A DNA stretch of 64,000 nucleotides, from the NCBI GenBank assembly GCA_035720425.1, contig DASTOB010000107.1, positions 1 through 64,000 on the forward strand, read 5' to 3'. Shown one piece after another: positions 25,818-34,311 of this stretch; positions within the stretch are counted from its first letter, which is position 1; each line of letters begins with the position of its first letter. Source of the DNA: DASTOB01 sp035720425. Lineage in GTDB: Bacteria; Chloroflexota; Limnocylindria; Limnocylindrales; CSP1-4. Position numbers and translations under genes: made by a program. The notes under the pieces were generated by a model, which worked only from the letters and a program-made list of their open reading frames with translations, was not told where the DNA came from and ran no database searches.

Positions 25818-26329
25818 CGGCAGACGACACGGCGGCCGATGGGGCCGGGCTCGTGCCGTTCATCGGTACGGCCGACCTGGCCGACGAGCTCGGCGATACC
25901 GTCGAGTCGTGCGATCTCCAGTTCCGCTCGTTCGGGCGTCGCGTCCGGGTCCGCGGCCCGGTCCGGACGATCCGCTGTCGTGACGACAACGTGCTGCTGC
26001 GCGACCTCCTCGAGACGCCCGGGGAGGGCGGGATCGTCGTCGTCGATGGCGGGGGATCGCTGCACACGGCTCTGATCGGCGACCTGATCGCGGGCATCGG
26101 TGCACGCAACGGCTGGGCCGGCGTGATCGTCAACGGCGCGGTTCGTGACGTGACGGCCCTCGCGTCGGTCGACCTCGCGATCAAGGCGCTCGGTTCGAAC
26201 CCGCGCCGCAGCGCGAAGCTCGGCGCCGGTGAGCGTGATGTGCCGGTCTCGTTCGGCGGCGTGACGTTCCGGCCCGGCGACATCGTCGTCAGCGACGAGG
26301 ACGGGATCGTGGTCCTTCCGGTTCGTTGA
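25814..26329 (+). CDS. RraA-family protein (HMG/CHA aldolase-like)
   Basis: 171 aa. GIVVVDGGGSLHTALIGDLI and WAGVIVNGAVRDV match the RraA fold. VNGAVRD carries the Arg and Asp expected for 4-hydroxy-4-methyl-2-oxoglutarate/oxaloacetate aldolase-like members. Since RNase E control by this family is known only in some Proteobacteria, a small-acid aldolase or decarboxylase role is as likely. Translationally coupled to the upstream methyltransferase; its 3' end overlaps the convergent GNAT by 41 bp. Confidence 0.88.
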   Translation: MTADDTAADGAGLVPFIGTADLADELGDTVESCDLQFRSFGRRVRVRGPVRTIRCRDDNVLLRDLLETPGEGGIVVVDGGGSLHTALIGDLIAGIGARNGWAGVIVNGAVRDVTALASVDLAIKALGSNPRRSAKLGAGERDVPVSFGGVTFRPGDIVVSDEDGIVVLPVR

Positions 26330-26858
26330 GCTCGCCGGCGAGCAGGTCCATGAGCAGGCCGTCGTGGAACGAGCCGTCCCGACCACGTTCGTACGCTCGC
26401 ATGATCCCGACCCGCCGGAAGCCGACCGACTCGTAGGCGCGGATCGCACGGTCGTTGTCGGCCGCCGGGTCGATCGTGAGGCGGTGATGACCGCGCTCCT
26501 CGAAGAGGTACCGGGCGATGACGCGGATCGCCTCCGTCCCGAGGCCGCGGCCCTGGTAGGCGGACGCCAGGAAGATGTCGATCCCCGCGTGCCGGTAGTC
26601 CGGGTCCGTCTCCTCGGCGACCATGATCGCGCCGGCCACGACGCCGTCCACGTCGATGACGAGCGTCACGTGCCCGTCCTGCCCGGCGACGTCGGCGAGC
26701 GCCGCAGCCGGCTCGTCGGTGCCCCACCAGCGGGCGACGGTCGGGTCCGCGAGGACCGCACGAAGGCTGTCGTGGTCCGCGTCCACGAGCGGGCGGAGTC
26801 GTACGCGTGGCCCGATGAGCGTGGGCCGAGCGGGCGGCGTGGGCGTTGGGGAGGTCAT
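26289..26858 (-). CDS. GNAT N-acetyltransferase (RimJ/RimL type)
   Basis: 189 aa. Strand-loop pattern with YQGRGLGTEAIRVIARYLFE as the acetyl-CoA loop and NDRAIRAYESVGFRRVG as the typical end. Substrate unknown. It overlaps the end of the rraA-like gene in convergent orientation. Gene 30083-30712 in this window is a second member with the same layout. Confidence 0.85.
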   Translation of the reverse strand: MTSPTPTPPARPTLIGPRVRLRPLVDADHDSLRAVLADPTVARWWGTDEPAAALADVAGQDGHVTLVIDVDGVVAGAIMVAEETDPDYRHAGIDIFLASAYQGRGLGTEAIRVIARYLFEERGHHRLTIDPAADNDRAIRAYESVGFRRVGIMRAYERGRDGSFHDGLLMDLLAGELNEPEGPRSRPRR

Positions 26859-26887
26859 CGGATCGATTGGTACGACGCCTCGCGCCG

Positions 26888-27325
26888 TCAGCGGCGGAGG
26901 ACCGCGGGCACGTTCGGCTCCGGCCCGCGCCAGCGCGAGATCTCCTCGGTCGCGAGCCGGCCGAAGTAGTTCATGAAGTGGCCGCCGGCGCGCTCGAGCG
27001 TCCCCACCGCGGCCCGGCGCCGCGCTGCGTCGGGCACGCGAACGACGACGACCGCGCGTCCCTCGCGCGCGGCGGCCTCGTAGCTCGCAAAGTCTGGCAG
27101 CTGGTCCATCATGACGAACTGGACGAGCCGCAGGATGCGGGCGCGAATCCCGTGGACCGCGCCCGTGCCGTCGAGCCGGCTCGCGCCGTCGGGGCCCGTC
27201 AGCAGCTGGACATCGTCGGGCGCCACGCCCGCCGCGACCAGCTCATCGATGGCGGCCGCGGCCACCGCCGGGTCGTCGATGACGGCCAGCAGCCGGCCGG
27301 TGGGGTAGCCGATGAACGCGCTCAC
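26888..27325 (-). CDS. Conserved hypothetical, general-stress/heavy-metal-type fold
   Basis: 145 aa. Beta-alpha pattern (RLLAVIDDPAVAAAAIDEL) recurring after residue 85 suggests two ferredoxin-like halves. No signal or membrane segment. It resembles small proteins with DUF of the ferredoxin-like general stress type, but I could not name it. Start is a GTG at 27325, with TAGGGT 6 nt upstream and no Shine-Dalgarno. Confidence 0.65.
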   Translation of the reverse strand: MSAFIGYPTGRLLAVIDDPAVAAAAIDELVAAGVAPDDVQLLTGPDGASRLDGTGAVHGIRARILRLVQFVMMDQLPDFASYEAAAREGRAVVVVRVPDAARRRAAVGTLERAGGHFMNYFGRLATEEISRWRGPEPNVPAVLRR

Positions 27326-27331
27326 CCGGTC

Positions 27332-27337
27332 ACCCTA
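27332..27337 (-). promoter_or_regulatory. Leaderless -10 box TAGGGT
   Basis: Minus-strand TAGGGT, 6 nt before the GTG at 27325. It overlaps the stop codon of lhgO. Confidence 0.35.
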
Positions 27338-28549
27338 CAGCGCAAAGCGCTCCACCGCTCGAGCCGCCAGCTCGCGCCCGATGGCGAGCGACGCCGTCGC
27401 CGCGGGGGACGGGGCGTTGCGAACGTGGAGGACGCGGCCGGATCCGGCGAGGTCGAAGTCGTCGACGAGTGTCCCGTCGCGGGCGAGCGCCTGGGCCCGC
27501 ACGCCGGACGGCCCGAACACCAGCTGGTCGGTGCGAAGCTCCGGGAGGTAGCGCCGGAGCTCGTGCACGAAGGCGGACTTCGACCAGTCGCGCCACATCT
27601 CCGCGAGGCCAGTTCGCAGGTAGCGGCGGGCGAGGCGAAGGAACCCCGGATAGGTGAGCGTTCCGGCGAGGTCCGGGATGGACAGGTCGCGGCGACGGTA
27701 GCCGGTCCGGGCAAAGGCGAGGACCGCGTTGGGACCCGCCCACACCGCGCCGTCGATGCGCTTCGTGAAGTGCACGCCGAGGAACGGGAAGCGTGGATCC
27801 GGGACGGGGTAGATGAGGCCGCGGACGAGTGGTCGGGCGTCCGGGGTCAGCGTGTAGTAGTCGCCGCGGAACGGCACGATCCGCGGTGCGTCAGGCCCGG
27901 CGTCTCCGCTCAGCGCGGCGACGCGATCCGCCCACAGGCCGGCGCACGAGATGACGGACCTCGTGACGACGTCGCCGTCGATCGTCCGGACGACGAGCTC
28001 GCTCCGTCGCTCGTCAAGGCCGGTGACCCGCCGGGACGTCCAGATCGTGCCCCCGCGCTCGCGCACGTCATCCGCGTATGCGAGCGCCACGCGCCGGAAG
28101 TCGACGATGCCGGTCGACGGGCTCCACAGGCCGCGGATCCCGGCGGCGTGCGGCTCGAGTTCGCGGATTCGATCCTGGCCGACCAGCTCCAGCCCCGGGA
28201 CCTCGTTCGCCGTGGCCCGATCGTGGAGCGCCTCGAGGCGCGGCAGCTCGTCGTCCGTGAGTGCGACGACGAGCTTGCCCGTGTGCTCGATCGGGATGCC
28301 TCGGATGGCGCAGTACGCCTCGAGCGAGGCCTTGCCCTCGCGACACAGGCGCGCCTTGAGTGACCCCGGGGCGTAGTACAGGCCGGCGTGCACGACACCG
28401 CTGTTGTGGCCGGACTGGTGGACGGCCAGGTCCGGCTCCTGCTCGATGATCCCGAGGCGGAGGTCCGGTCGCGCCTCGAGGAGGCGGAGCGCCGTCGCGA
28501 GGCCCACGATGCCGCCGCCGACGATCGCCACGTCGAGGTTGTCGGTCAT
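27335..28549 (-). CDS. lhgO: L-2-hydroxyglutarate oxidase/dehydrogenase
   Basis: 404 aa FAD-dependent oxidoreductase converting L-2-hydroxyglutarate to 2-oxoglutarate, passing electrons to the quinone pool. VAIVGGGIVGLATALRLLE (residues 7-25) is the FAD-binding Rossmann motif. HQSGHNSGVVHAGLYY near 44 is the family signature around the active site. No transmembrane segment. TACCAT ends 7 nt before the ATG, and a terminator-like hairpin for the upstream operon lies between it and that operon, so lhgO has its own promoter. Confidence 0.93.
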   Translation of the reverse strand: MTDNLDVAIVGGGIVGLATALRLLEARPDLRLGIIEQEPDLAVHQSGHNSGVVHAGLYYAPGSLKARLCREGKASLEAYCAIRGIPIEHTGKLVVALTDDELPRLEALHDRATANEVPGLELVGQDRIRELEPHAAGIRGLWSPSTGIVDFRRVALAYADDVRERGGTIWTSRRVTGLDERRSELVVRTIDGDVVTRSVISCAGLWADRVAALSGDAGPDAPRIVPFRGDYYTLTPDARPLVRGLIYPVPDPRFPFLGVHFTKRIDGAVWAGPNAVLAFARTGYRRRDLSIPDLAGTLTYPGFLRLARRYLRTGLAEMWRDWSKSAFVHELRRYLPELRTDQLVFGPSGVRAQALARDGTLVDDFDLAGSGRVLHVRNAPSPAATASLAIGRELAARAVERFAL

Positions 28550-28556
28550 GTGCGCG

Positions 28557-28562
28557 ATGGTA
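28557..28562 (-). promoter_or_regulatory. Leaderless -10 box TACCAT (lhgO)
   Basis: Minus-strand TACCAT, 7 nt before the ATG at 28549. Confidence 0.5.
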
Positions 28563-28597
28563 GGGGAGTGGCGGCGCTCCGGGTCCGCGGCCGATGA

Positions 28598-28628
28598 GGG
28601 GCCGGCGCGCCATCGACGCACCGGCCCC
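28598..28628 (-). terminator. Hairpin at the end of the catabolic operon
   Basis: GGGGCCGG (28598-28605) pairs with CCGGCCCC (28621-28628), 8 bp with a 15-nt loop. It lies 10 bp after the amidohydrolase stop. No T tract, so moderate confidence. Confidence 0.5.
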
Positions 28629-28638
28629 GCGAGACCGA

Positions 28639-30042
28639 TCAGGCCGTGACGGCCCGCGGCAGCCAGCCGGGCTCCGGCTCGCCGAACTTCGAGACGAGAT
28701 AGTCGCGCGACTCCTCGACGGCGCGGCGTGCTCCGTCGAGCTCGGCGACCAGCCGGAAGTCGTCCTTGAGGACGCGCCCGTCGACGAGGACGGTCCGGAC
28801 GTTCGAGATGTCGGCCGCGCAGACGACGGCCCCGACCGGGTCGATCACGGGCGCCACGTTGACCGCCTTCGTGTCGATGATCACGAGATCCGCCTTCTTG
28901 CCCGGCGTGATCGAGCCCGTCCGGTCGGCCACACCGGCGACCCGCGCGCCATCGATGGTCGCCCAGCGCAGGACCTGGCGCGAATCGACGAGGTCCGGCG
29001 TCGGCGTGTTGCCGTCGAGGTCCTCGTCCCACGCGGCCTGGTGCCGGCGGGCGCGTTCGGACGCGAAGATCGCGTGCATCTGGGTGAACTGGTCGGCCGA
29101 TGCGGTCGTCGCCACGTCGGACGACAGGCCGACCGGGATGCCGAGCTTCGACGCGGTCGCCGCGGGAGCCCAGCCGTGGCCCATCTGCAGCTCGATCTGC
29201 GGAGCGAGCGACACGTTGCCACCCGAGTCGCGGACCATGAGCCACTCGTCGTCGAGCAGGTGCGACGAGTGGATGTACGTCGTGCCGGGGTAGAGGAGGT
29301 CCATCTCCTTGAGCCCGCGGAGCTGCATCTTCGTGTAGCCGAACCGGTCCATCGCGACGTGGACCGTGATGTTGATCCCGAGCTCCTTCGCGAGTTCCCA
29401 CTCGTAGCGCACGACGTCGGGCTTGCAGAAGTTCGTGCCGCGCGTCGCGAGCGCCATCGTGATGAGGCCGTCGTCGGACGCGAGGTACTGCTTCCGGATC
29501 CGGCGTGCCTCGTCGCCGTTGATCCGTTCCACGCTGCCCGCCCAGTCGGGGCCGAACCACCACGCCTGGATCGACGTGTTCGGGAAGCCGAACGCGAACA
29601 CGGACCGCAGCCCGGCCTCCTGGAGCCCGCGGACGGCCGCGTCGGCGTGCTCGGCCGTGTTCATGATGTGCGACCAGTCGACGAGGGTCGTGATGCCCGC
29701 GTTGATGCACTCGAGCGAGCCCCACAGGTTGCCCGCGTACACGTCGTCCGGTCGATAGTTGGGGGCGAACTTGTCGAGGATGGCGCCGAAGTACGCGCCG
29801 AGCGTGTAGTCCGGGGCCGACGTCCGGATCGACGTCTCCCACGTGTGGCGATGCGTGTCGATGAACCCCGGGATCACGATGTCGCCGGTCGCGTCGATGA
29901 CCTTCGCATCGGCCGCCGCGATGTTCCGCCCGACCTCGACGATCCGGTCGCCCTCCACGAGGACGTCCGCGCCCGGCACCTCGCCGAGATCGTCGTCCTG
30001 GGTCAGGACGATGCCGCCGCGAATGAGAATCCGGTCTGCCAT
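28639..30042 (-). CDS. Amidohydrolase (SsnA/TrzN-like)
   Basis: 467 aa metal-dependent deaminase or chlorohydrolase-type enzyme. Visible ligands are His64 and His66 in DTHRHT, a third His in NITVHVAMD, another in SSHLL and Asp in GLSSDVATT. This is the mononuclear subtype III pattern that includes guanine, cytosine and triazine hydrolases. The substrate is unknown. AGGAGG is 7 nt before the ATG. Last gene of a seven-gene minus-strand operon that starts at the M24 gene. Confidence 0.9.
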   Translation of the reverse strand: MADRILIRGGIVLTQDDDLGEVPGADVLVEGDRIVEVGRNIAAADAKVIDATGDIVIPGFIDTHRHTWETSIRTSAPDYTLGAYFGAILDKFAPNYRPDDVYAGNLWGSLECINAGITTLVDWSHIMNTAEHADAAVRGLQEAGLRSVFAFGFPNTSIQAWWFGPDWAGSVERINGDEARRIRKQYLASDDGLITMALATRGTNFCKPDVVRYEWELAKELGINITVHVAMDRFGYTKMQLRGLKEMDLLYPGTTYIHSSHLLDDEWLMVRDSGGNVSLAPQIELQMGHGWAPAATASKLGIPVGLSSDVATTASADQFTQMHAIFASERARRHQAAWDEDLDGNTPTPDLVDSRQVLRWATIDGARVAGVADRTGSITPGKKADLVIIDTKAVNVAPVIDPVGAVVCAADISNVRTVLVDGRVLKDDFRLVAELDGARRAVEESRDYLVSKFGEPEPGWLPRAVTA

Positions 30043-30082
30043 GGGTGCCTCCTCTCGACTGACGTTCGGTGTCCGGTCGGTG

Positions 30083-30712
30083 TCAACGCGCGGTCGCTTC
30101 CTCCTGCCGCCGTGATGCGGCGTCGTGCTCCTGTTGCGCTTCGTGCTTCTGGCGAGCGTCGTGCTCCTCGCGGGTGACGCTCATGACCAGGTGATCGTGG
30201 CGGGCGTCGCCTTTGAGGGAGCGCGACCGCAACAGACCGTCGATCCTGAATCCGGACGCCTCGTAGGACCGGACGGCGCGATCGTTGCCGGCGAGCGTCC
30301 ACAGCTCGACGAGGTCCAGCCCGAGCGTGTCGAAGGCATGGCCGAGGATCGTCCGAACGGCGTCGCGGCCGATGCCCTGGCCCCACAGGCCCGGGAGCCC
30401 GATGTAGACGTACAGCGCGCATGCCCGATCCCGCGTGCGGAAGCGGTTGAGGCCGATCCGGCCGACCGGCCGTCCGTCGACCTCGATGACGAACGGACAG
30501 CCGTCGCGTCTGGCCTCGGCTTCCTGGGTGGCGATGTCGTCGAGCGTGAACGCCCCCTCGTAGTCCATGAGCCAGGCGACGTCCGGGTCGTTCTGCCAGT
30601 CACGGATGAGCGGGTAGTCGCGAGGCGTGACCGGGCGGAGGACGACCCGTGCGCCGCGAAGCGTCGCGTCGGCGCACGGCGACGGTGGCGGGCTCCACCC
30701 GCGGTAGGTCAT
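30083..30712 (-). CDS. GNAT N-acetyltransferase with His/Gln tail
   Basis: 209 aa, RimJ/RimL-like: YIGLPGLWGQGIGRDAVRT is the acetyl-CoA loop. After residue 180 it has a 29-residue low-complexity, His/Gln/Glu-rich tail (EEHDARQKHEAQQEHDAA) that could bind metal or mediate contacts. It overlaps the stop of the maleylpyruvate-isomerase-like gene by ATGA, so the two are co-translated. Confidence 0.82.
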   Translation of the reverse strand: MTYRGWSPPPSPCADATLRGARVVLRPVTPRDYPLIRDWQNDPDVAWLMDYEGAFTLDDIATQEAEARRDGCPFVIEVDGRPVGRIGLNRFRTRDRACALYVYIGLPGLWGQGIGRDAVRTILGHAFDTLGLDLVELWTLAGNDRAVRSYEASGFRIDGLLRSRSLKGDARHDHLVMSVTREEHDARQKHEAQQEHDAASRRQEEATAR

Positions 30713-31380
30713 CCGATGACCGGGAGTCGCGGGTCGGGGTGCTCGCCTCGCCCCGACGCGGCCCGAATCCAGGCCATGTCATCGGCCAGGTCCGCCGGAC
30801 GCCCGGCCACGGTGCGGCGGGCCAGGAGGTCGTCGAGGATGGCGGCGGTGGCGGCGATGCCGTCGGGCGTCGCCATCGGAGGCCGTCCCAGGGCGTCGGT
30901 CAGATCCATCCCGTGGACGACCGCTTCGACGATGCGGCTCGGCACGAACTCGTCGAGGCGCATGAGGGCGTAGTAGCCCGGGCCGATCGTGTCGGGCGCC
31001 GTCGCGCGTGCTTCCGAGATCGTCTTGCTGAACGTCTCGTGGAGGACGTCCGGCATCATGTTCGTCGTCTTCCCGTCGACCATCTTGTAGGCGTAGTCGT
31101 AGACGACGGGCGCGACCTCGGACCGCGGGAAGATGAAGAAGCTCACCCGATCGCGACCGGGCTGTCCGGCCTGCGGGTCGGCGATGAGCATCCGGGTAAG
31201 GCCGATCGAGATGTCGAAGTGCCCGGCGAGCTCGAACACGGTCCAGTGGGGCAAGCTCGGGTCGAGCGGTGTCAGGCGCGTCGGGAGCTGCCACTCCGCG
31301 TCCGTGAGACTTCGAAACGCGCGTACGACCTGGGTGAGCTCGGCTTCCAGCGTATCGACGTCGTGCTCGTAGGAACCCAT
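30709..31380 (-). CDS. Maleylpyruvate isomerase-like/DinB-superfamily protein
   Basis: 223 aa four-helix bundle protein. WTVFELAGHFD (near residue 46) and EAVVHGMDLTDALG carry the three His-type metal ligands of the mycothiol-dependent isomerase/DinB superfamily. Whether a thiol isomerase or some other enzyme, it fits the neighbouring dehydrogenase and hydrolase genes. GGAGG stands upstream of the ATG. It follows the HIBADH-type gene by 49 bp. Confidence 0.78.
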   Translation of the reverse strand: MGSYEHDVDTLEAELTQVVRAFRSLTDAEWQLPTRLTPLDPSLPHWTVFELAGHFDISIGLTRMLIADPQAGQPGRDRVSFFIFPRSEVAPVVYDYAYKMVDGKTTNMMPDVLHETFSKTISEARATAPDTIGPGYYALMRLDEFVPSRIVEAVVHGMDLTDALGRPPMATPDGIAATAAILDDLLARRTVAGRPADLADDMAWIRAASGRGEHPDPRLPVIG

Positions 31381-31429
31381 CCTTCGATCCTCCGGTCAGG
31401 CTTCCGAGGTGGTGTCGCGGGGCCTCACC

Positions 31430-32314
31430 TCATACGCCCCCCTCCGCGGACAGGTGCCGTGCCACCATCGAGAAGTCGCGCTCGGGACCGACCTCCGCCG
31501 CGGTCGCCGCGACGACGTCGAGGTTGAGTTGTGCCTGCGGCATCGGTACGCCGAGCGAGCGGGCGAAGCCGGTGATGAGCCGTAGGTCCTTGGCGGCGAG
31601 GTCGAGAGAGAAGGCGACCGGGGTCGCGTCCGGCTCGAGGAACGCCGCGCGCTTGTAGCCGACGAACGGCGCCCCGGCGGCGCTCGCGGCGAACACGTCA
31701 TAGGCCGTGGCGCGGTCGATGCCCGCTCGCTCCGCGAGGACGACCGCCTCCGACAGGGCGCCGTTCAAACCGAAGATGAGCGTGTTGACGGCGAGCTTCA
31801 TGGCCGCCCCGGCGCCGAGGCCGCCGACGTGGACGATCGTCTTCGCCAGGGGCTCGAGGGCGGGCCGCGCCAACTCGAGATCCGCCGCCGTCCCGCCGAC
31901 CATGAGCGTCAACTGTCCAGTCTCGGCCAGGCTCACGCTGCCCGACACCGGTGCGTCGAGCAAGCCGGCGCCGGTGGCGCGAACCCTGGATTCGACCGAT
32001 CGGAGCGTATCCGGCCGGACCGTGCTGAGGTCGACGAGCACGGTGCCCGCCCGCGCCCCCGTAAGGAGCCCGTCCGGCCCGCCGAAGACCGCGGCGACGG
32101 CATCGTCGTTGGCAAGCATCGTGAGGACGACGTCTGCGGCCCCGGCGACCTCGGCCGGGGTCGCCGCCACGCGAGCGTCGGTGAGTTGGGCCGCCAGCTG
32201 CTCCGCCCGTTCGCGGGTCCGGTTGTACAGGACGAGCGTCCGACCCTCCGCGGCGAGGCGGCGAGCCATGGCTCCGCCCATTCGGCCGATGCCGATTACG
32301 CCGACGGTCGTCAC
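31430..32314 (-). CDS. Beta-hydroxyacid dehydrogenase (3-hydroxyisobutyrate type)
   Basis: 294 aa NAD(P)-dependent. The N-terminal VGVIGIGRMGGAMARRL (residues 4-20) is the Rossmann motif. LLDAPVSGS (near 120) is the substrate loop, and GAAMKLAVNTL carries the catalytic Lys. Family members oxidise 3-hydroxyisobutyrate, glycerate, tartronate-semialdehyde or gamma-hydroxybutyrate. Start is the GTG at 32314, overlapping the E1-beta stop by GTGA. Confidence 0.88.
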   Translation of the reverse strand: MTTVGVIGIGRMGGAMARRLAAEGRTLVLYNRTRERAEQLAAQLTDARVAATPAEVAGAADVVLTMLANDDAVAAVFGGPDGLLTGARAGTVLVDLSTVRPDTLRSVESRVRATGAGLLDAPVSGSVSLAETGQLTLMVGGTAADLELARPALEPLAKTIVHVGGLGAGAAMKLAVNTLIFGLNGALSEAVVLAERAGIDRATAYDVFAASAAGAPFVGYKRAAFLEPDATPVAFSLDLAAKDLRLITGFARSLGVPMPQAQLNLDVVAATAAEVGPERDFSMVARHLSAEGGV

Positions 32315-33297
32315 CGCGCTGCCTCGAGGCGGCTCCGGACCGTGTCGACGATCCGATCGACCGACGGGATGGCGAGATCCTCGAGCGACGCCGCCGACGG
32401 CAGCGGGATGTGCGGCGTCGTGATCCGAACCGGCGGCGCGTCGAGCGAGTAGAACGCTTCGTCCGCGATGATCGAGACGACCTCGGCACCCCAGCCCGCC
32501 AGGCGCGGATTCTCCTCGACCGTGAAGACCCGGCTGGTCCGGCCGACCGACTGGAGGATCGTCGCCGTGTCGAGCGGGACGAGCGTGCGAAGGTCGATGA
32601 CCTCCGCGTGGATGCCGTGGTCGGCCGCCAGGCACTCGGCCGCTTCGGCGGCACGCGGCACCATCGCGGCGAGGGCGAGGATCGTGCAGTCCGTGCCTGG
32701 GCGGACGATCGCGGCCCGACCGAGGGGCACGACGTGCTCGCCGTCCGGCACGTCGCCCTTCGTAGCGAAGAGGGCCTTGTGCTCGCAGAAGATCACCGGG
32801 TCCGGATCGCGAATCGCGGCGACCATGAGGCCGACCACGTCGGCGGGGCTGGACGGCGCGACGACCTTGAGACCCGGGATCGCCATCGCCCAGTTCTCGA
32901 CGCTCTGGCTGTGCTGGGCGCCGAAGCGGAGGCCGCCGCCGTTCGCGGTCCGGAGGACGAGCGGGAGGGAGACCTGGCCGTCGGTCATGTAGCGGGTCTT
33001 GGCGATCTGGTTCGCGACCATGTCCCAGGCGACGGCGAAGAAGTCGCTGAACATGAGCTCGCCGATCGGGCGCAGACCGGTCATCGCCGCGCCCATAACG
33101 GCGCCGACGAAGGCCTGCTCGCTGATCGGCGTGTCCTTGATCCGATCCGGCCCGAATCGGGCGATGAGGCCCTCCGTCGTCTTGAACACGCCGCCCGCGG
33201 TCCCGATGTCCTCGCCCACCATGACGACCATGGGGTCGCGCTCCATCTCGCGGGCAATTCCCTCGGCGACCGCCTGCCGATACGTCATCTCGGTCAT
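32311..33297 (-). CDS. Alpha-keto acid dehydrogenase E1 beta subunit
   Basis: 328 aa transketolase-type subunit. MTYRQAVAEGIAREM, VGEDIGTAGGVFK and RIKDTPISEQAFVG match pyruvate, acetoin or branched-chain E1 beta. It pairs with the alpha subunit (33294-34301), whose stop overlaps its start by ATGA. No E2 or E3 gene is in the window, so either they lie elsewhere or the E1 works with another acceptor. Confidence 0.93.
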   Translation of the reverse strand: MTEMTYRQAVAEGIAREMERDPMVVMVGEDIGTAGGVFKTTEGLIARFGPDRIKDTPISEQAFVGAVMGAAMTGLRPIGELMFSDFFAVAWDMVANQIAKTRYMTDGQVSLPLVLRTANGGGLRFGAQHSQSVENWAMAIPGLKVVAPSSPADVVGLMVAAIRDPDPVIFCEHKALFATKGDVPDGEHVVPLGRAAIVRPGTDCTILALAAMVPRAAEAAECLAADHGIHAEVIDLRTLVPLDTATILQSVGRTSRVFTVEENPRLAGWGAEVVSIIADEAFYSLDAPPVRITTPHIPLPSAASLEDLAIPSVDRIVDTVRSRLEAAR

Positions 33298-34301
33298 GAG
33301 CCCGTTCCCGATCGCCAGGCCGAACCCCCATCGGCCCACACCTGGGTCTCGAGCGCCGCGGCGTCCGGCTCTGGCGAGGACCGGGCGAACGCCTCGCCGT
33401 CGGCGACCGCCGCCGCGGCCTCGGCGTCGATCGCGTCGAGGTCCGCCGGTGCGACGCCGTCGGCGACGAGCCGGTCCCGAAGCAACGGGATCGGGTCGCG
33501 CCGGAGCCACTCGGCGACCTCCTCGTCCGGCCGGTACTTCCCGGGATCGGCGCGCGAGTGGCCGCCGTGGCGATACGTCAGCGCCTCGACAAGCGAGGGA
33601 CCGTCGCCGCGTCGCGCGCGATCGATTACCCGGCGGGCCGTCTCGAGCACGGCGTCCGCGTCGTTCCCGTCGACGACGATCGGCTCGAGCCCGTACGCAG
33701 CCGCCCGGTCCGCGGCCGGCCGGGCAACCGCGGTCACCGCGTCGATCGCGGTGTATTCCATGTACCGGTTGTTCTCGCACACGAACACGACCGGCGCCTT
33801 CCACACGACCGCGAGGTTGAGCGCCTCGTGGAAGGCGCCGATGTTCGTCGTCCCGTCGCCGAAGAAGCAGACCGCCACCTGGCCGGACTGCCGGTACTGG
33901 GCCGACCAGGCCGCCCCGAGGGCGATCGGCAGGTGGGCGCCGACGATCGCGTACGAGCCCATCATCGAGTGCTGCACGCTCGTGATGTGCATCGAGCCGC
34001 CCTTGCCGCCCATGAGCCCGCCGGCCCGCCCGAACAGCTCGGCGAAGAGCGGCCCCATCGGCGTGCCGCGCGCGAGGGCGTGGTTGTGGCCGCGGTACGT
34101 CGCGAACGAGTAGTCGTCCGCACGCATCGCCGCGGCGAACCCGGCTGCGACCGCCTCCTGACCCGTCCCGAGGTGGGTCGTTCCGCGCACGAGGCCCTCG
34201 AAGAACAGCTCCTGGGCGCGGACCTCGAACCGGCGGCACTCGGTCATCGTCCGGTACACGGCGAGGCGGACGTCGAGGTCCGTGGACTCGGCGGTCGTCA
34301 T
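33294..34301 (-). CDS. Alpha-keto acid dehydrogenase E1 alpha subunit
   Basis: 335 aa. The thiamin-diphosphate motif runs from GDG at 148-150 to NN at 177-178. THLGTGQEA and GGSMHI are typical of E1 alpha, which decarboxylates a 2-oxo acid. Best matches by pattern are acetoin-dehydrogenase-like or pyruvate E1 alpha. Start at 34301, 10 bp after the M24 stop. Co-transcribed and coupled to E1 beta. Confidence 0.93.
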   Translation of the reverse strand: MTTAESTDLDVRLAVYRTMTECRRFEVRAQELFFEGLVRGTTHLGTGQEAVAAGFAAAMRADDYSFATYRGHNHALARGTPMGPLFAELFGRAGGLMGGKGGSMHITSVQHSMMGSYAIVGAHLPIALGAAWSAQYRQSGQVAVCFFGDGTTNIGAFHEALNLAVVWKAPVVFVCENNRYMEYTAIDAVTAVARPAADRAAAYGLEPIVVDGNDADAVLETARRVIDRARRGDGPSLVEALTYRHGGHSRADPGKYRPDEEVAEWLRRDPIPLLRDRLVADGVAPADLDAIDAEAAAAVADGEAFARSSPEPDAAALETQVWADGGSAWRSGTGS

Positions 34302-34311
34302 GGCGCCGCGG

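Noticed and set aside
25814..26329. RNase E inhibitor RraA as function
   Set aside because: That role is documented for few Proteobacteria; the fold alone does not show it.
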